Part shown: piece after piece, positions 1 through 7,085 of the stretch
Layout: each line of letters opens with the position of its first letter
Numbering within the stretch: position 1 is the stretch's first letter
Source of the DNA: Vulcanimicrobiota bacterium
Lineage (GTDB): Bacteria > Vulcanimicrobiota > Vulcanimicrobiia > Vulcanimicrobiales > Vulcanimicrobiaceae
Reading direction: 5' to 3'
DNA: 7,374 nt
Assembly: GCA_030038335.1 (NCBI GenBank)
Contig: JASHPC010000231.1
Location: 1 to 7,374, forward strand
The notes under the pieces: model-generated
The model's input: the letters and a program-made list of their open reading frames with translations, nothing else
Told to the model about the DNA's origin: nothing
Database searches by the model: none
Translations under genes and position numbers: made by a program

Positions 1-998
1 GCCGAGCGTGGACCGACGTCGATGACGTCGCTGTCGCTCACGCGCAGCATGCTGCCTCCCGCGATGCCAAGAGTCCGCACGTCGAGCGTGCGCAGCATCA
101 TGCGATGTCCCCCGACGCGTGCAGCGCGCATCTGCGGACGCCCGGCGCGAATCGCCGAGCAATCCGAGCTCGTGCCGCCGACTTCGATCAAAACACCATC
201 GCTGATCTGCTCGTAAAGCAACGCGCCGGCGATGCCCGCGGCGGGGCCGGAGAGGAGCGTCTGAATCGGGCGCCGCTCGACTTCGCGCACGTCCATGACG
301 CCGCCATCACTGCGCATGACCATGAGCGGGACGCCAATCTGCGCATTGCGTACGGCCGCCGCCGTCATCCGCGCGGTCTGTACCATTCGCGGCAGGATCG
401 CCGCGTTGAGCGCCGCCGTGCGCGTTCTCGAGCGCAGGCCGTATGCCGCGCTGACATCGTGACCGCTCGTTGCGAAGAGACCGCGCGAACGCGCGTACCC
501 GGCAGCGGACTCTTCGGCCTCGGCGTCGTCGACACCGAATGGCTGCGTCACGGCAATTGAACCAACACCATCACTTGCGAGCGCATCGACGGCGCGCTTC
601 GCTGCTTCCTCGTCGCCGGCGCGCGCGTAGCGCGTCTGCGCGGCGAAGCGCAGGCCAGGTGCGATCTCGAACGCCGGCACACGCATCTGCGCCCGGGCGA
701 GCGGATTGGCATTGCGCAGCAATCCCACGATGCCGACCGACGCGACGTCTCCTTCGAGCAGTGCGTTCGTCGCCTGCGTCGTCGAATGCGCGATGAACGA
801 TATCTCGTTGCACGCCACGTCGTCGCTCGCGAGCAGCCGTCCAAGTCCGCTGATGATGCCTGCCGCAACACCTTCGGGAGCGTCGTGCGTCGTCGGAACC
901 TTAACGGCCGCCACTAACTCACGCGTCACCGCATCGACAGCAACGACGTCGGTAAACGTTCCACCGACGTCGACGCCGACGCGTAACGTGCGCTTCAC
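1..998 (-). CDS. Hydantoinase/oxoprolinase family protein, N-terminal part (runs off left edge)
   Basis: This is the N-terminal 332 residues of a HyuA-type protein (the family of N-methylhydantoinase subunit A, 5-oxoprolinase and the acetone carboxylase beta subunit). These are cytoplasmic ATP-dependent enzymes, many of which open a cyclic amide. Seen in the sequence: an actin-like phosphate loop GVDVGGTFTD (residues 8-17), HSTTQATNALLEG (71-83), the family signature LSGPAAGIAGA (239-249) and a second glycine-rich phosphate motif IEVGGTSSDCS (261-271). No stop is met before base 1, so the C-terminal half and any HyuB-like partner lie outside. The start is GTG at 998, chosen because its GTGA overlaps the stop of the upstream methyltransferase by 4 bases; a TTG directly before it is the alternative. 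There is no strong ribosome site, which fits translational coupling. The family is clear; the substrate is not. Confidence 0.9.
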   Translation of the reverse strand, partial: MKRTLRVGVDVGGTFTDVVAVDAVTRELVAAVKVPTTHDAPEGVAAGIISGLGRLLASDDVACNEISFIAHSTTQATNALLEGDVASVGIVGLLRNANPLARAQMRVPAFEIAPGLRFAAQTRYARAGDEEAAKRAVDALASDGVGSIAVTQPFGVDDAEAEESAAGYARSRGLFATSGHDVSAAYGLRSRTRTAALNAAILPRMVQTARMTAAAVRNAQIGVPLMVMRSDGGVMDVREVERRPIQTLLSGPAAGIAGALLYEQISDGVLIEVGGTSSDCSAIRAGRPQMRAARVGGHRMMLRTLDVRTLGIAGGSMLRVSDSDVIDVGPRS

Positions 999-1741
999 CA
1001 ATCCGCTCGAATGACCGTCGTCAAGAGCGCGATCCGCACGACACCGCTTGCAGCGAACTCGCCGAAGAAACGCTCCAACTCTTCGTGCAGCGTCTTTGCT
1101 GTCTCCCCGATCTGCGGCAGATACGAGGTCGACTCCGCGCGCGCGAGCAGGCCGCGGAGGTCGAGACGCTGTTCCGCTGCGACGTCGAAGCGGGTTATCC
1201 GTGCGTTTGGAAAGCGCGCGAATCGCTCGCGCGCGTCCAGTCTGCGCAGTTCGGTGGTATCGGTGGCGTGTGCGCGAACGATCGCACCGTACGCGCGTGC
1301 CGCGGCATCACGCTCGTCGCGCTCGTTCTGCACGAGCGCCGCGCGACGCCTCGCGATGCGTCGAAACTCGGCGATAGCCGCCTTCGAATCGAACCAGTGA
1401 AATGCCTGAAACGCCGTAACGGCGTCGACGCTTCCGTCATCTAACCCGGTTGCTTCCGCGGTCCCTTCACGAAAGGAGACGCGCGCGTGCGCCGTCGCCT
1501 CCTCGCGCATTGCCGCGTTCGGCTCGATTGCGATAACCTGCGCGACGCGCTCTGCGAGGAGTCGCGATGATATGCCGGTACCTGCGCCGACATCCGCGAC
1601 GACGACGTGTGATGGATCGCCGAGACCTTCGAGAACGGCGTTGATGGCTCCGGCGGGATAGAGCGGCCGGCCGACGGCATACGCTTGCGCGCGCGTCGTA
1701 AAGCGTTCGGTCGGCGCTCGCCGCGCGCTCTCGTCAGACAC
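995..1741 (-). CDS. Class I SAM-dependent methyltransferase (Methyltransf_11-like), 248 aa
   Basis: This is a cytoplasmic class I methyltransferase with an unknown acceptor. Residues 12-28 form the usual N-terminal helix region ending GRPLYP. Motif I is VADVGAGTG (48-56), the SAM-binding glycine loop. The acidic residue after beta-2 lies in AIEPN (E73). Motif post-I/II is VDAVTAFQAFHWFD (105-118), typical of small-molecule methyltransferases of the trans-aconitate/Crg1-like group. Oddity: the loop normally reading R-P-G-G after the following helix is replaced by ARRRAAL (about 129-135), about two residues shorter than usual. The start is GTG at 1741. It overlaps the transporter's stop by 8 bases (GTGTCTGA) and has a GGAG at 1749-1752, seven bases upstream. 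The open frame continues to 2161, but that part lies across the transporter's C-terminal coding region and is unlike the family. The gene's own stop overlaps the hydantoinase start. Its role in the operon is not evident. Confidence 0.9.
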   Translation of the reverse strand: MSDESARRAPTERFTTRAQAYAVGRPLYPAGAINAVLEGLGDPSHVVVADVGAGTGISSRLLAERVAQVIAIEPNAAMREEATAHARVSFREGTAEATGLDDGSVDAVTAFQAFHWFDSKAAIAEFRRIARRRAALVQNERDERDAAARAYGAIVRAHATDTTELRRLDARERFARFPNARITRFDVAAEQRLDLRGLLARAESTSYLPQIGETAKTLHEELERFFGEFAASGVVRIALLTTVIRADW

Positions 1742-3725
1742 GAAAGGGCTCCGCGAGCTGCACGTCGATCGTCGCTCCGTTCCGCGAGATCTCGAACGAG
1801 TGCGGCTTTCCGTCGTACGCGCGCGCCTCCGTCTGATACGTGCCGTACTCCCACCAGTCTTTGCCATCGAGCTTTTCGATGACGTCGCCCGAGCGCATGC
1901 CGGCGTCGTATGCAGGCCCTCCAGCGCGCACGTACGCGCGCATGTTCCCGTCGTCCGTCTTGTAAAGCGCGTAGAAGTATCGCGGCGCGTCCTGTGCGGA
2001 CATCGCGACGCCGATGTGGTAGAGGTTTTCCGAAACGTCAGGGGTTGCGGCGTTCCAACGCAGCCAGCGCGCAACGCCTTGATCCGCCAGCGCTTGCGCT
2101 TCGGATGCGTCTGGCTGCGACACGATCTCGTGATCGTGCCATTCGTTGACCACCCACCCACCGCAATCTTCTAAAATGAGCCCGACGTCGAAGTCGACCC
2201 CTTCGATGAGCGTGAACTCACTCGTCACGACACGCACGTATGCTGCATACGGCTTACGCGAGCAATCGCGCGCGTCCGGATCGTCGTGCATGCGAAATGC
2301 GCGCAGCGATCCACCGCTGAGGGCGGTGACGACCGCGTCGGCCCCTTCGCGTCCGAGCGGCGTGCCGTCATCGTCGACGGCAACGCGGTATGCGGCACTC
2401 GGCGGCGACTGCATGCCTGGGAAAAGCTCCTGCGCGAGCACGGGAGGAACGAGCGACGCGAAGGCTCGCACGCCGAGAAGCGGCTGCGTCGCCGACACCA
2501 CCGCAATCGTCGCGACAATCGCAACGGAAACTTGAAATCCGAGCGTGCGCTTCGTAATCGTCATGATGGGAACGCCCGTGAAGTTCGCCACCCAGACGTT
2601 CTGCGTGTTCGTCGGATCGCACACGTTCTGCACCTGCACGACTGCCATGACCGCAGCGACGAGCACGAGCGGCGGCACGGCGTGCGTGGCGAGCAACACG
2701 GTGAAGATCGCGATGCCGACACCGTAGGGATTGAGCGGTCCGCGGTACAGCACGAGTGGGCTCAAGAGCCCGAAGACTGCGACGTACGCGAGTGGATTGC
2801 GAATCCATCCGCCCGCGACGAGTGGATGCAGCGCCGACGCGAACTGCGGCTCCTTCGTTGCAACGAGCAACATTCCGATGCCCATGAAGAGAACGACCGC
2901 CGGCGCGACGTCCTCAACGCCTCGAATTGCAGACGCAACGAGCGTCGGGACGGCTCGCAGCGGCCTCGTCGAGAGCACGCCGTAGATAGCCGAGAGCGCA
3001 AAGGCCGGCGTCGCGTCCATGTGCACTGCGTAGTAGAGCAGAATGGGGAGGACGGGCGTGACGAGCGACCACCACGGAACGCTTCGTTCTTTCTCAGGTG
3101 CTGGCTGCGACCACGCCGCGTACTCCCGCTCGCGGTAGAAGGCGAAACTCGCATACGTCACGAGCGCCAGCGCGTCGACGATCGCGAGAACGATGGCGTA
3201 GCGCACGATTTCCTGCTCGGTAACGCCGAAGAAGGTCGTGTAGAACGTCCAGTTCGCGATGTTGAAAATGAAACCGAGCGCAAACGCCATGAGGAAGAGC
3301 GTCGCAGCGATCGTGCGCGGAACCCCCGTTGTCATCATGATCGGCAGCACGATCGAACCGACCATGATGATCGCGCCGAGTCCGTTGAGCGACGTGAAGA
3401 GCACGGCGACGATAGCACAGAGCACGAGCGCGAATGCAAAGGGACGCTCGCCACCGTACTCGGCGGCAAGATTGACGATTGCGCGCGCAATCCCGGTGTC
3501 GAGGGTCACGCGGCCGAGCAACGCGCCGAAGATAACCGCGACGTACGCCCGCGAGAGGGCGCTTGCGCCGTCGACGACGATCGCGCCGAGCGATGCGGGA
3601 TGAACGCCCGCGACGAGCGCCATGATGACAGCCATCGCGGGAACCGCCACGATCGCCGGGAGCTTGCGCGCGTACATCAACGCCGCGAACGCGACGAAGA
3701 CGGCGAGAATGAGAATGGCGCTCAC
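1734..3725 (-). CDS. Polytopic ion-transporter-superfamily-like permease fused to a C-terminal PDZ domain, 663 aa
   Basis: Residues 1 to about 430 are strongly hydrophobic, with some 10-12 membrane segments starting at residue 3 and no separate signal peptide. The layout of two halves joined by a charged loop (198-217), with helix breaks such as TSLNGLGA (111-118) and CDPTNTQNVWVANFTG (369-384), resembles secondary carriers of the ion transporter superfamily (CitMHS, GntP, DcuC-like). These move organic acids with H+ or Na+, but I cannot name the family or substrate. Residues 440-560 are soluble, with no recognised fold and with cysteines at 488 and 521. Residues 568-660 look like a PDZ domain: VRAGGPAYDAGMRSGDVI (599-616), with the typical G-A-G-hydrophobic pattern followed by a D-G turn. 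The frame is continuous, so this is a true fusion in the sequence as given. The start is GTG at 3725, overlapping the hydrolase stop by GTGA. No good ribosome site is present, so expression probably depends on coupling. Confidence 0.85.
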   Translation of the reverse strand: MSAILILAVFVAFAALMYARKLPAIVAVPAMAVIMALVAGVHPASLGAIVVDGASALSRAYVAVIFGALLGRVTLDTGIARAIVNLAAEYGGERPFAFALVLCAIVAVLFTSLNGLGAIIMVGSIVLPIMMTTGVPRTIAATLFLMAFALGFIFNIANWTFYTTFFGVTEQEIVRYAIVLAIVDALALVTYASFAFYREREYAAWSQPAPEKERSVPWWSLVTPVLPILLYYAVHMDATPAFALSAIYGVLSTRPLRAVPTLVASAIRGVEDVAPAVVLFMGIGMLLVATKEPQFASALHPLVAGGWIRNPLAYVAVFGLLSPLVLYRGPLNPYGVGIAIFTVLLATHAVPPLVLVAAVMAVVQVQNVCDPTNTQNVWVANFTGVPIMTITKRTLGFQVSVAIVATIAVVSATQPLLGVRAFASLVPPVLAQELFPGMQSPPSAAYRVAVDDDGTPLGREGADAVVTALSGGSLRAFRMHDDPDARDCSRKPYAAYVRVVTSEFTLIEGVDFDVGLILEDCGGWVVNEWHDHEIVSQPDASEAQALADQGVARWLRWNAATPDVSENLYHIGVAMSAQDAPRYFYALYKTDDGNMRAYVRAGGPAYDAGMRSGDVIEKLDGKDWWEYGTYQTEARAYDGKPHSFEISRNGATIDVQLAEPFRV

Positions 3726-5650
3726 TGCGCCTGCGAACGGATGACGTCGTCGAGAGGTGGAAGTGGCTTACCCGCAAGAAAGTCTTCGCGCGTCACGCGC
3801 GCGATCGCATCTGCCCGATCGATTGCGCGAGCAGCCGCAATATGATAGCACTCTAGGTTGCTCGCCAAGTGCCCGGCACGGCTCTCGTAATTCCACGCGC
3901 GTTCGTAGAGCGGCGCGAGCTCTTCATAATCGTCGCGCAACTCCCAGAACCAGTACTCGCTCCAGATCAAGTCGCGGTACGAGGGCGAATAGTAGTCGTT
4001 GCGTATCTCATCGGCAACCTGAAACGCTCTTCCTAGAACGTCGTAGCGGCGCGCGGCGAGAAACATCACTGAGGCAGCGTTCGAGTGCAGTGGTGGGCGC
4101 CGCGCAATGAGGTGCGTCTCCACGCGTTCGGCCTCGAGCCGCACCCTGTGGAGCGTCTGTGCGTTGAGCGCCGCGTCCACGACCGGGTCGAAGGGATCGT
4201 CCCAGAATAACTCGTCGGTTGAGCCTGCGTGCACGGACTCTAGGCGCGTCAAGACGTCGCCGAGCTGAGCGACGTCTTGCGCGTAGCGCGGATCGTCGAT
4301 CCCGAAGAACGCAGTGGGAAAGTCGGCCGCAAAGCGAGCCGGATCGACGTCCCGTTGCTCCCAAGCATCGCTTGCCGCATAGAGCACGGGATACCACGTC
4401 GCTTCGTAGAGCGTCTCGCCGTCGTCGTTCCACTCGGTTTGAAAAAGACCGAGGACGTGCTCCGCTTTCCCCTCGTCGATGAAGCGGCGCTCGTTTGCGA
4501 TCGCCGTCGCGACGTCGGGAAAGACTTGATTCCAGTTGTTCGCACCGGGAGCGATCATCTGTTGGAATCCACCGCTCGCGATGAGCCGAATGTACTTTTC
4601 GTAAGACGGCTCGACACCGTAGTGCCAGTTCACGACGACGGCGTTGCGTGGAATCATCTGCATGATCTGCGGATCGCGTTCGATGCCGTCGTCCCAGAGC
4701 ATCATGCGCGCTCCCGACGGCGCGATGACGCGCGCCATCGCCGTGATGTGCGAAGCATAGACGCGCGCTCGCCCGCCATGCGACGCGACGTAGGCGGTCG
4801 TCGCGCCCTCGCCGAGCGTCGACGTTTCATCCGACCCTATATGAAAGAAGGGCGGATGCGGCACGGCCGCCAGCTCCTGGCGGATGAGGCGCGTGACGTA
4901 GGCAACCGACTCCGGCACCGCCGGAGAGAGGAGGAAGCCGTGCGGGAAGCCTGCGTCAGGCGCGTACTCCTCAAGCTTCAGCGTGTTGTGCATGTGCGCG
5001 AAGGTCTGCTGCTCCGGAATGAACGCAACGTGAAACGTACGAGCGTATGACGCGAGAACGTGCAGTTGCGCGGGCGTAATGCCGTCGAGCGGCGCCGGAA
5101 GCGGGTCTGTCGGCGAAACGAAGACGTGCTCCATGTACGGCGAGTAGCCGTTCATCTTGAATGCGGCAATCGTGCGGATCCGTTCCTCGAAGTAACGCAT
5201 CGTCGGAAGCGGTCCACGCGAAACGTCGTCGGAGAGAATTCGCCAGCGCAGCGCGGGCCGATCAGCAATTGAAACACACGGCAGCCGCCACCCTGAGCTC
5301 GTGCGTTGCGGCAACTGCGCGAGCGTCATCGCCGCGTAGAATGTGCCGTCAGCGTCGCGACTTTCGATGCGAACGCCATTTGGTGCGACCGCAAGGTGGT
5401 AAGCCTGCGACGGAAGCGATGCGTCGCGCACTACGACGATCGGCGACGTGCGCGCAGCATGCAGCGTGCCGATTCCGAGAGCGCTCCAACGCTCGTTGAG
5501 CTCCTCGAGCGCGCCGGGATCGAAGCTGCTCGGCACCGTTCGCGGCACGGTAACGCTGCAGTTTGCGACAATTCTCACCGAATCGGGCCGAGGCAAGAGA
5601 TGCAGCGCGAAGACGAGCGCGCCGAAGACGACGTTGAAAGCCACGTCCAT
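3722..5650 (-). CDS. Family 20 glycoside hydrolase (beta-N-acetylhexosaminidase-like), probably exported, 642 aa
   Basis: GH20 enzymes remove terminal beta-linked N-acetylhexosamine by substrate-assisted catalysis, using an Asp-Glu pair. Here the pair is D274-E275 within FFHIGSDET (268-276). Residues 1-20 are a hydrophobic segment that may be a signal peptide or anchor. Residues 25-130 fit the GH20b domain, ending in DGTFYAAMTLAQL (101-113). The barrel begins at LRWRILSDDVSRG (134-146), then FKMNGYSPYMEHVF (164-177) and IPEQQTFAHM (211-220). NNWNQVFPD and TEWNDDG (371-379, 405-411) supply the late-barrel tryptophans. This resembles the GH20 branch with a 'KMN...YIEH' strand rather than the chitobiase 'WHLTD' type, so the natural substrate may differ. 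A helical C-terminal part follows (about 455-642). The start is ATG at 5650, because the hydrophobic leader begins there; the frame is open to 5833, but that stretch lies under the divergent gene. The N-terminus lacks the usual basic residues, so export is likely but not certain. This is the first gene of the operon. Confidence 0.88.
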   Translation of the reverse strand: MDVAFNVVFGALVFALHLLPRPDSVRIVANCSVTVPRTVPSSFDPGALEELNERWSALGIGTLHAARTSPIVVVRDASLPSQAYHLAVAPNGVRIESRDADGTFYAAMTLAQLPQRTSSGWRLPCVSIADRPALRWRILSDDVSRGPLPTMRYFEERIRTIAAFKMNGYSPYMEHVFVSPTDPLPAPLDGITPAQLHVLASYARTFHVAFIPEQQTFAHMHNTLKLEEYAPDAGFPHGFLLSPAVPESVAYVTRLIRQELAAVPHPPFFHIGSDETSTLGEGATTAYVASHGGRARVYASHITAMARVIAPSGARMMLWDDGIERDPQIMQMIPRNAVVVNWHYGVEPSYEKYIRLIASGGFQQMIAPGANNWNQVFPDVATAIANERRFIDEGKAEHVLGLFQTEWNDDGETLYEATWYPVLYAASDAWEQRDVDPARFAADFPTAFFGIDDPRYAQDVAQLGDVLTRLESVHAGSTDELFWDDPFDPVVDAALNAQTLHRVRLEAERVETHLIARRPPLHSNAASVMFLAARRYDVLGRAFQVADEIRNDYYSPSYRDLIWSEYWFWELRDDYEELAPLYERAWNYESRAGHLASNLECYHIAAARAIDRADAIARVTREDFLAGKPLPPLDDVIRSQAQ

Positions 5651-5724
5651 GCCTACGACGAGCGGTCGCTCGGGAACCTCTCCCGCCCCGAAACGAATCC
5701 AGGGCCGCTCACCGGCGACGCGAA
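5651..5724. promoter_or_regulatory. Divergent intergenic region between GH20 operon and rskA-like gene
   Basis: These 74 bases separate two divergent units and must hold, or lie close to, both promoters unless these extend into the genes. I see no convincing -35/-10 pair on either strand. The inverted repeat CGAGCG-GT-CGCTCG (5659-5672) lies 9-22 bases ahead of the hydrolase ATG, where a ribosome site would be expected. It could be an operator or a small hairpin. A GGAGAGG stretch on the minus strand (5678-5684) looks like a ribosome site but is about 27 bases from the ATG, too far to serve it. Confidence 0.4.
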
Positions 5725-6264
5725 GTGTCCGAGGTGCCGCGCACGCTTCCATCCTACGCGCGTCCGCCCGTTTGGCCGGCATACCTCGTCGCTGGGGTCT
5801 GTTTCGCACTTGCGCTCGCCACGACGCTGACAAACCTCACCCTTACCGCGCAACTGCGCCAGTCCCAGAGCGACGGAGCGCGCGACGCACATCAGGCAGC
5901 GGTCATCTCGCGCGAACTTGCGGCCGAGCGCACGGCGCTGGCCGATCTGCAGAGCCCGCAAGCGCAGCATTATCAATCCGGTAACGACGAAGTCGTTTCG
6001 AGCAACGATCGGCTTTACGTGCTCATGCGAAATCTTCCGATGCCGCCGCGCGGACGCGTCTATCAAGCGTGGACGCTCGCGCGGGGCGCGCACGCGATGA
6101 CGCCCTCGGTAAGCTTCATTCCTGATTTGCACGGCATTGCAGTCGTCTCTCTCGACGACGTGGACGCATCGCGTACGGGAGCGGTCGCCGTGAGCGTCGA
6201 GCCGGAACCGGGAAGCAAATCTCCGAGCAGCCGGCTCGTGCTGGACGTGACGCTCGACCAGTGA
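5725..6264 (+). CDS. Membrane protein with RskA C-terminal (anti-sigma-K-like) domain, no anti-sigma domain, 179 aa
   Basis: This is a single-pass membrane protein. A membrane helix spans residues 18-38 after a short N-terminal tail with R13 as its nearest charge. A probable coiled coil (42-78, rich in Q, A, E, R) leads to a C-terminal domain matching RskA-C: RLYVLMRNLPMPPRGRVYQA (96-115), then AVAVSVEPEPGSKSPSS (153-169), like the usual 'G-x-V-Y-Q-x-W' and 'VT-x-EP-x-GG-S-x-P-T-G' motifs. In RskA proteins this domain lies outside the membrane and receives the signal, while an N-terminal zinc-finger domain holds an ECF sigma factor. Here only about 17 residues precede the membrane helix, and no sigma gene is adjacent. 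It is either a truncated regulator or a domain used for another purpose. The start is GTG at 5725, the first start codon in this frame; GTG 5734 is possible. The gene overlaps the next one by GTGA. Confidence 0.8.
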   Translation: MSEVPRTLPSYARPPVWPAYLVAGVCFALALATTLTNLTLTAQLRQSQSDGARDAHQAAVISRELAAERTALADLQSPQAQHYQSGNDEVVSSNDRLYVLMRNLPMPPRGRVYQAWTLARGAHAMTPSVSFIPDLHGIAVVSLDDVDASRTGAVAVSVEPEPGSKSPSSRLVLDVTLDQ

Positions 6265-7085
6265 TCTCCGCTCGGGACGCGCGCGTCGAACCTCTCTCGG
6301 ACACGAATCGCGATCGCGCGATCGCGTATCTGTCGAAGGCGCCGTACGAAAATGTCTTCTTGACGTACGTCGCGCGCGAAAGCGTTGGATTGCAACCGTC
6401 CATGCACGTCGTGTCGGATGGACGCCGCGTGATCGGCGCAGGCTTGATCGCGAGCAATATCGTGCTCGCTGCCGAGCCGGAGGCGCTGCCTGCGCTTGCC
6501 TCCACCGCGCGCGATCGAAACGAGCGCGCGATCGTCGGGCCGCGCGAGGCCGTTTGCGCATACTGGGAGATCGTGCGAGGCTCGCATGTGCCGCCCCGGC
6601 TCGTCCGGGAGCGGCAACCGGTCATGGCCGTCGACGCCTCCTCTCTGCGCGCAAGCGGAAGCGGCGTCAACGTGCGGCACGCGCGCGAGAGCGAGTGGGA
6701 GATCGTCGCGCGCAACTCTGCAGCGATGATCTCCGGCGAGATCGAAACTGATGCACGCGGCGACTCGCTCGACTTCGGTGCGGGAATACGACGCATGATT
6801 CGTATGGGACTCTGGTGGGTCGGCGAACGCGACGGCAGTCTATGCTTCTATTGCAACGTCGGCGCATGGTGCGAGAAGACGGCGCAACTGCAAGGCATTT
6901 GGACGCCGCCCGAGTTTCGCGACCAAGGCATCGCAACCGCCGCGCTCGGCGAGATCTGCCGCACGTTGCTTTGCATGATTCCGACTCTGTCGCTCTATGT
7001 CAACGACTTCAACGCGCCAGCTCTCGCGCTCTATCGTCGCCTCGGTTTTAAAGAAGTCGGCGAGTTTCAGACGCTTTTGTTTTAG
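6261..7085 (+). CDS. GNAT family N-acetyltransferase with DUF4081-type N-terminal domain, 274 aa
   Basis: This is a two-domain cytoplasmic acetyltransferase. Residues 10-125 resemble the DUF4081 half: YENVFLTYVA (29-38), AIVGPREAV (90-98) and RLVRERQPVMAVD (113-125). Residues 135-274 form the GNAT fold: motif A, the acetyl-CoA pyrophosphate loop, is FRDQGIATAAL (219-229, matching Q/R-x-x-G-x-G/A), after the beta-4 strand QLQGIWTPPE (209-218). Motif B is LYVNDFNAPALALYRRLGF (245-263). Length and the end ...GEFQTLLF suit the family. The acceptor substrate is unknown. The start is GTG at 6261, whose GTGA overlaps the stop of the RskA-C gene; there is no clear ribosome site, so translation is probably coupled. 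The stop is TAG at 7083-7085, about 145 bases before an insertion sequence, and no insertion disrupts the gene. Confidence 0.9.
   Translation: MISARDARVEPLSDTNRDRAIAYLSKAPYENVFLTYVARESVGLQPSMHVVSDGRRVIGAGLIASNIVLAAEPEALPALASTARDRNERAIVGPREAVCAYWEIVRGSHVPPRLVRERQPVMAVDASSLRASGSGVNVRHARESEWEIVARNSAAMISGEIETDARGDSLDFGAGIRRMIRMGLWWVGERDGSLCFYCNVGAWCEKTAQLQGIWTPPEFRDQGIATAALGEICRTLLCMIPTLSLYVNDFNAPALALYRRLGFKEVGEFQTLLF

Noticed and set aside
470..871. Small frames on both strands inside the hydantoinase gene
   Set aside because: They are arginine-rich with no recognisable domain, and the hydantoinase frame is uninterrupted with family motifs throughout.
1742..2161. N-terminal extension of the methyltransferase frame
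   Set aside because: It overlaps the transporter's PDZ and soluble-tail coding region, is S/T/R-rich without family likeness, and the GTG at 1741 has a ribosome site and an 8-base overlap typical of this operon.
2286..3845. Long plus-strand open frame (519 codons) opposite the transporter
   Set aside because: It is antisense to a clear membrane protein, has an R/H/E/D-rich make-up with no domain, and is the kind of long shadow frame that high GC produces.
5673..5700. GGAAC resembling an ECF sigma -35 element on the plus strand
   Set aside because: At the proper spacing no CGTT/CGTC-like -10 element follows, and GGAAC is common in such DNA.
5651..5833. N-terminal extension of the GH20 frame
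   Set aside because: It would run under the start of the divergent RskA-C gene, and the hydrophobic leader begins exactly at the ATG at 5650.
5653..6796. Long minus-strand frames opposite the RskA-C and GNAT genes
   Set aside because: They are arginine-rich shadow frames of two well-supported plus-strand genes.
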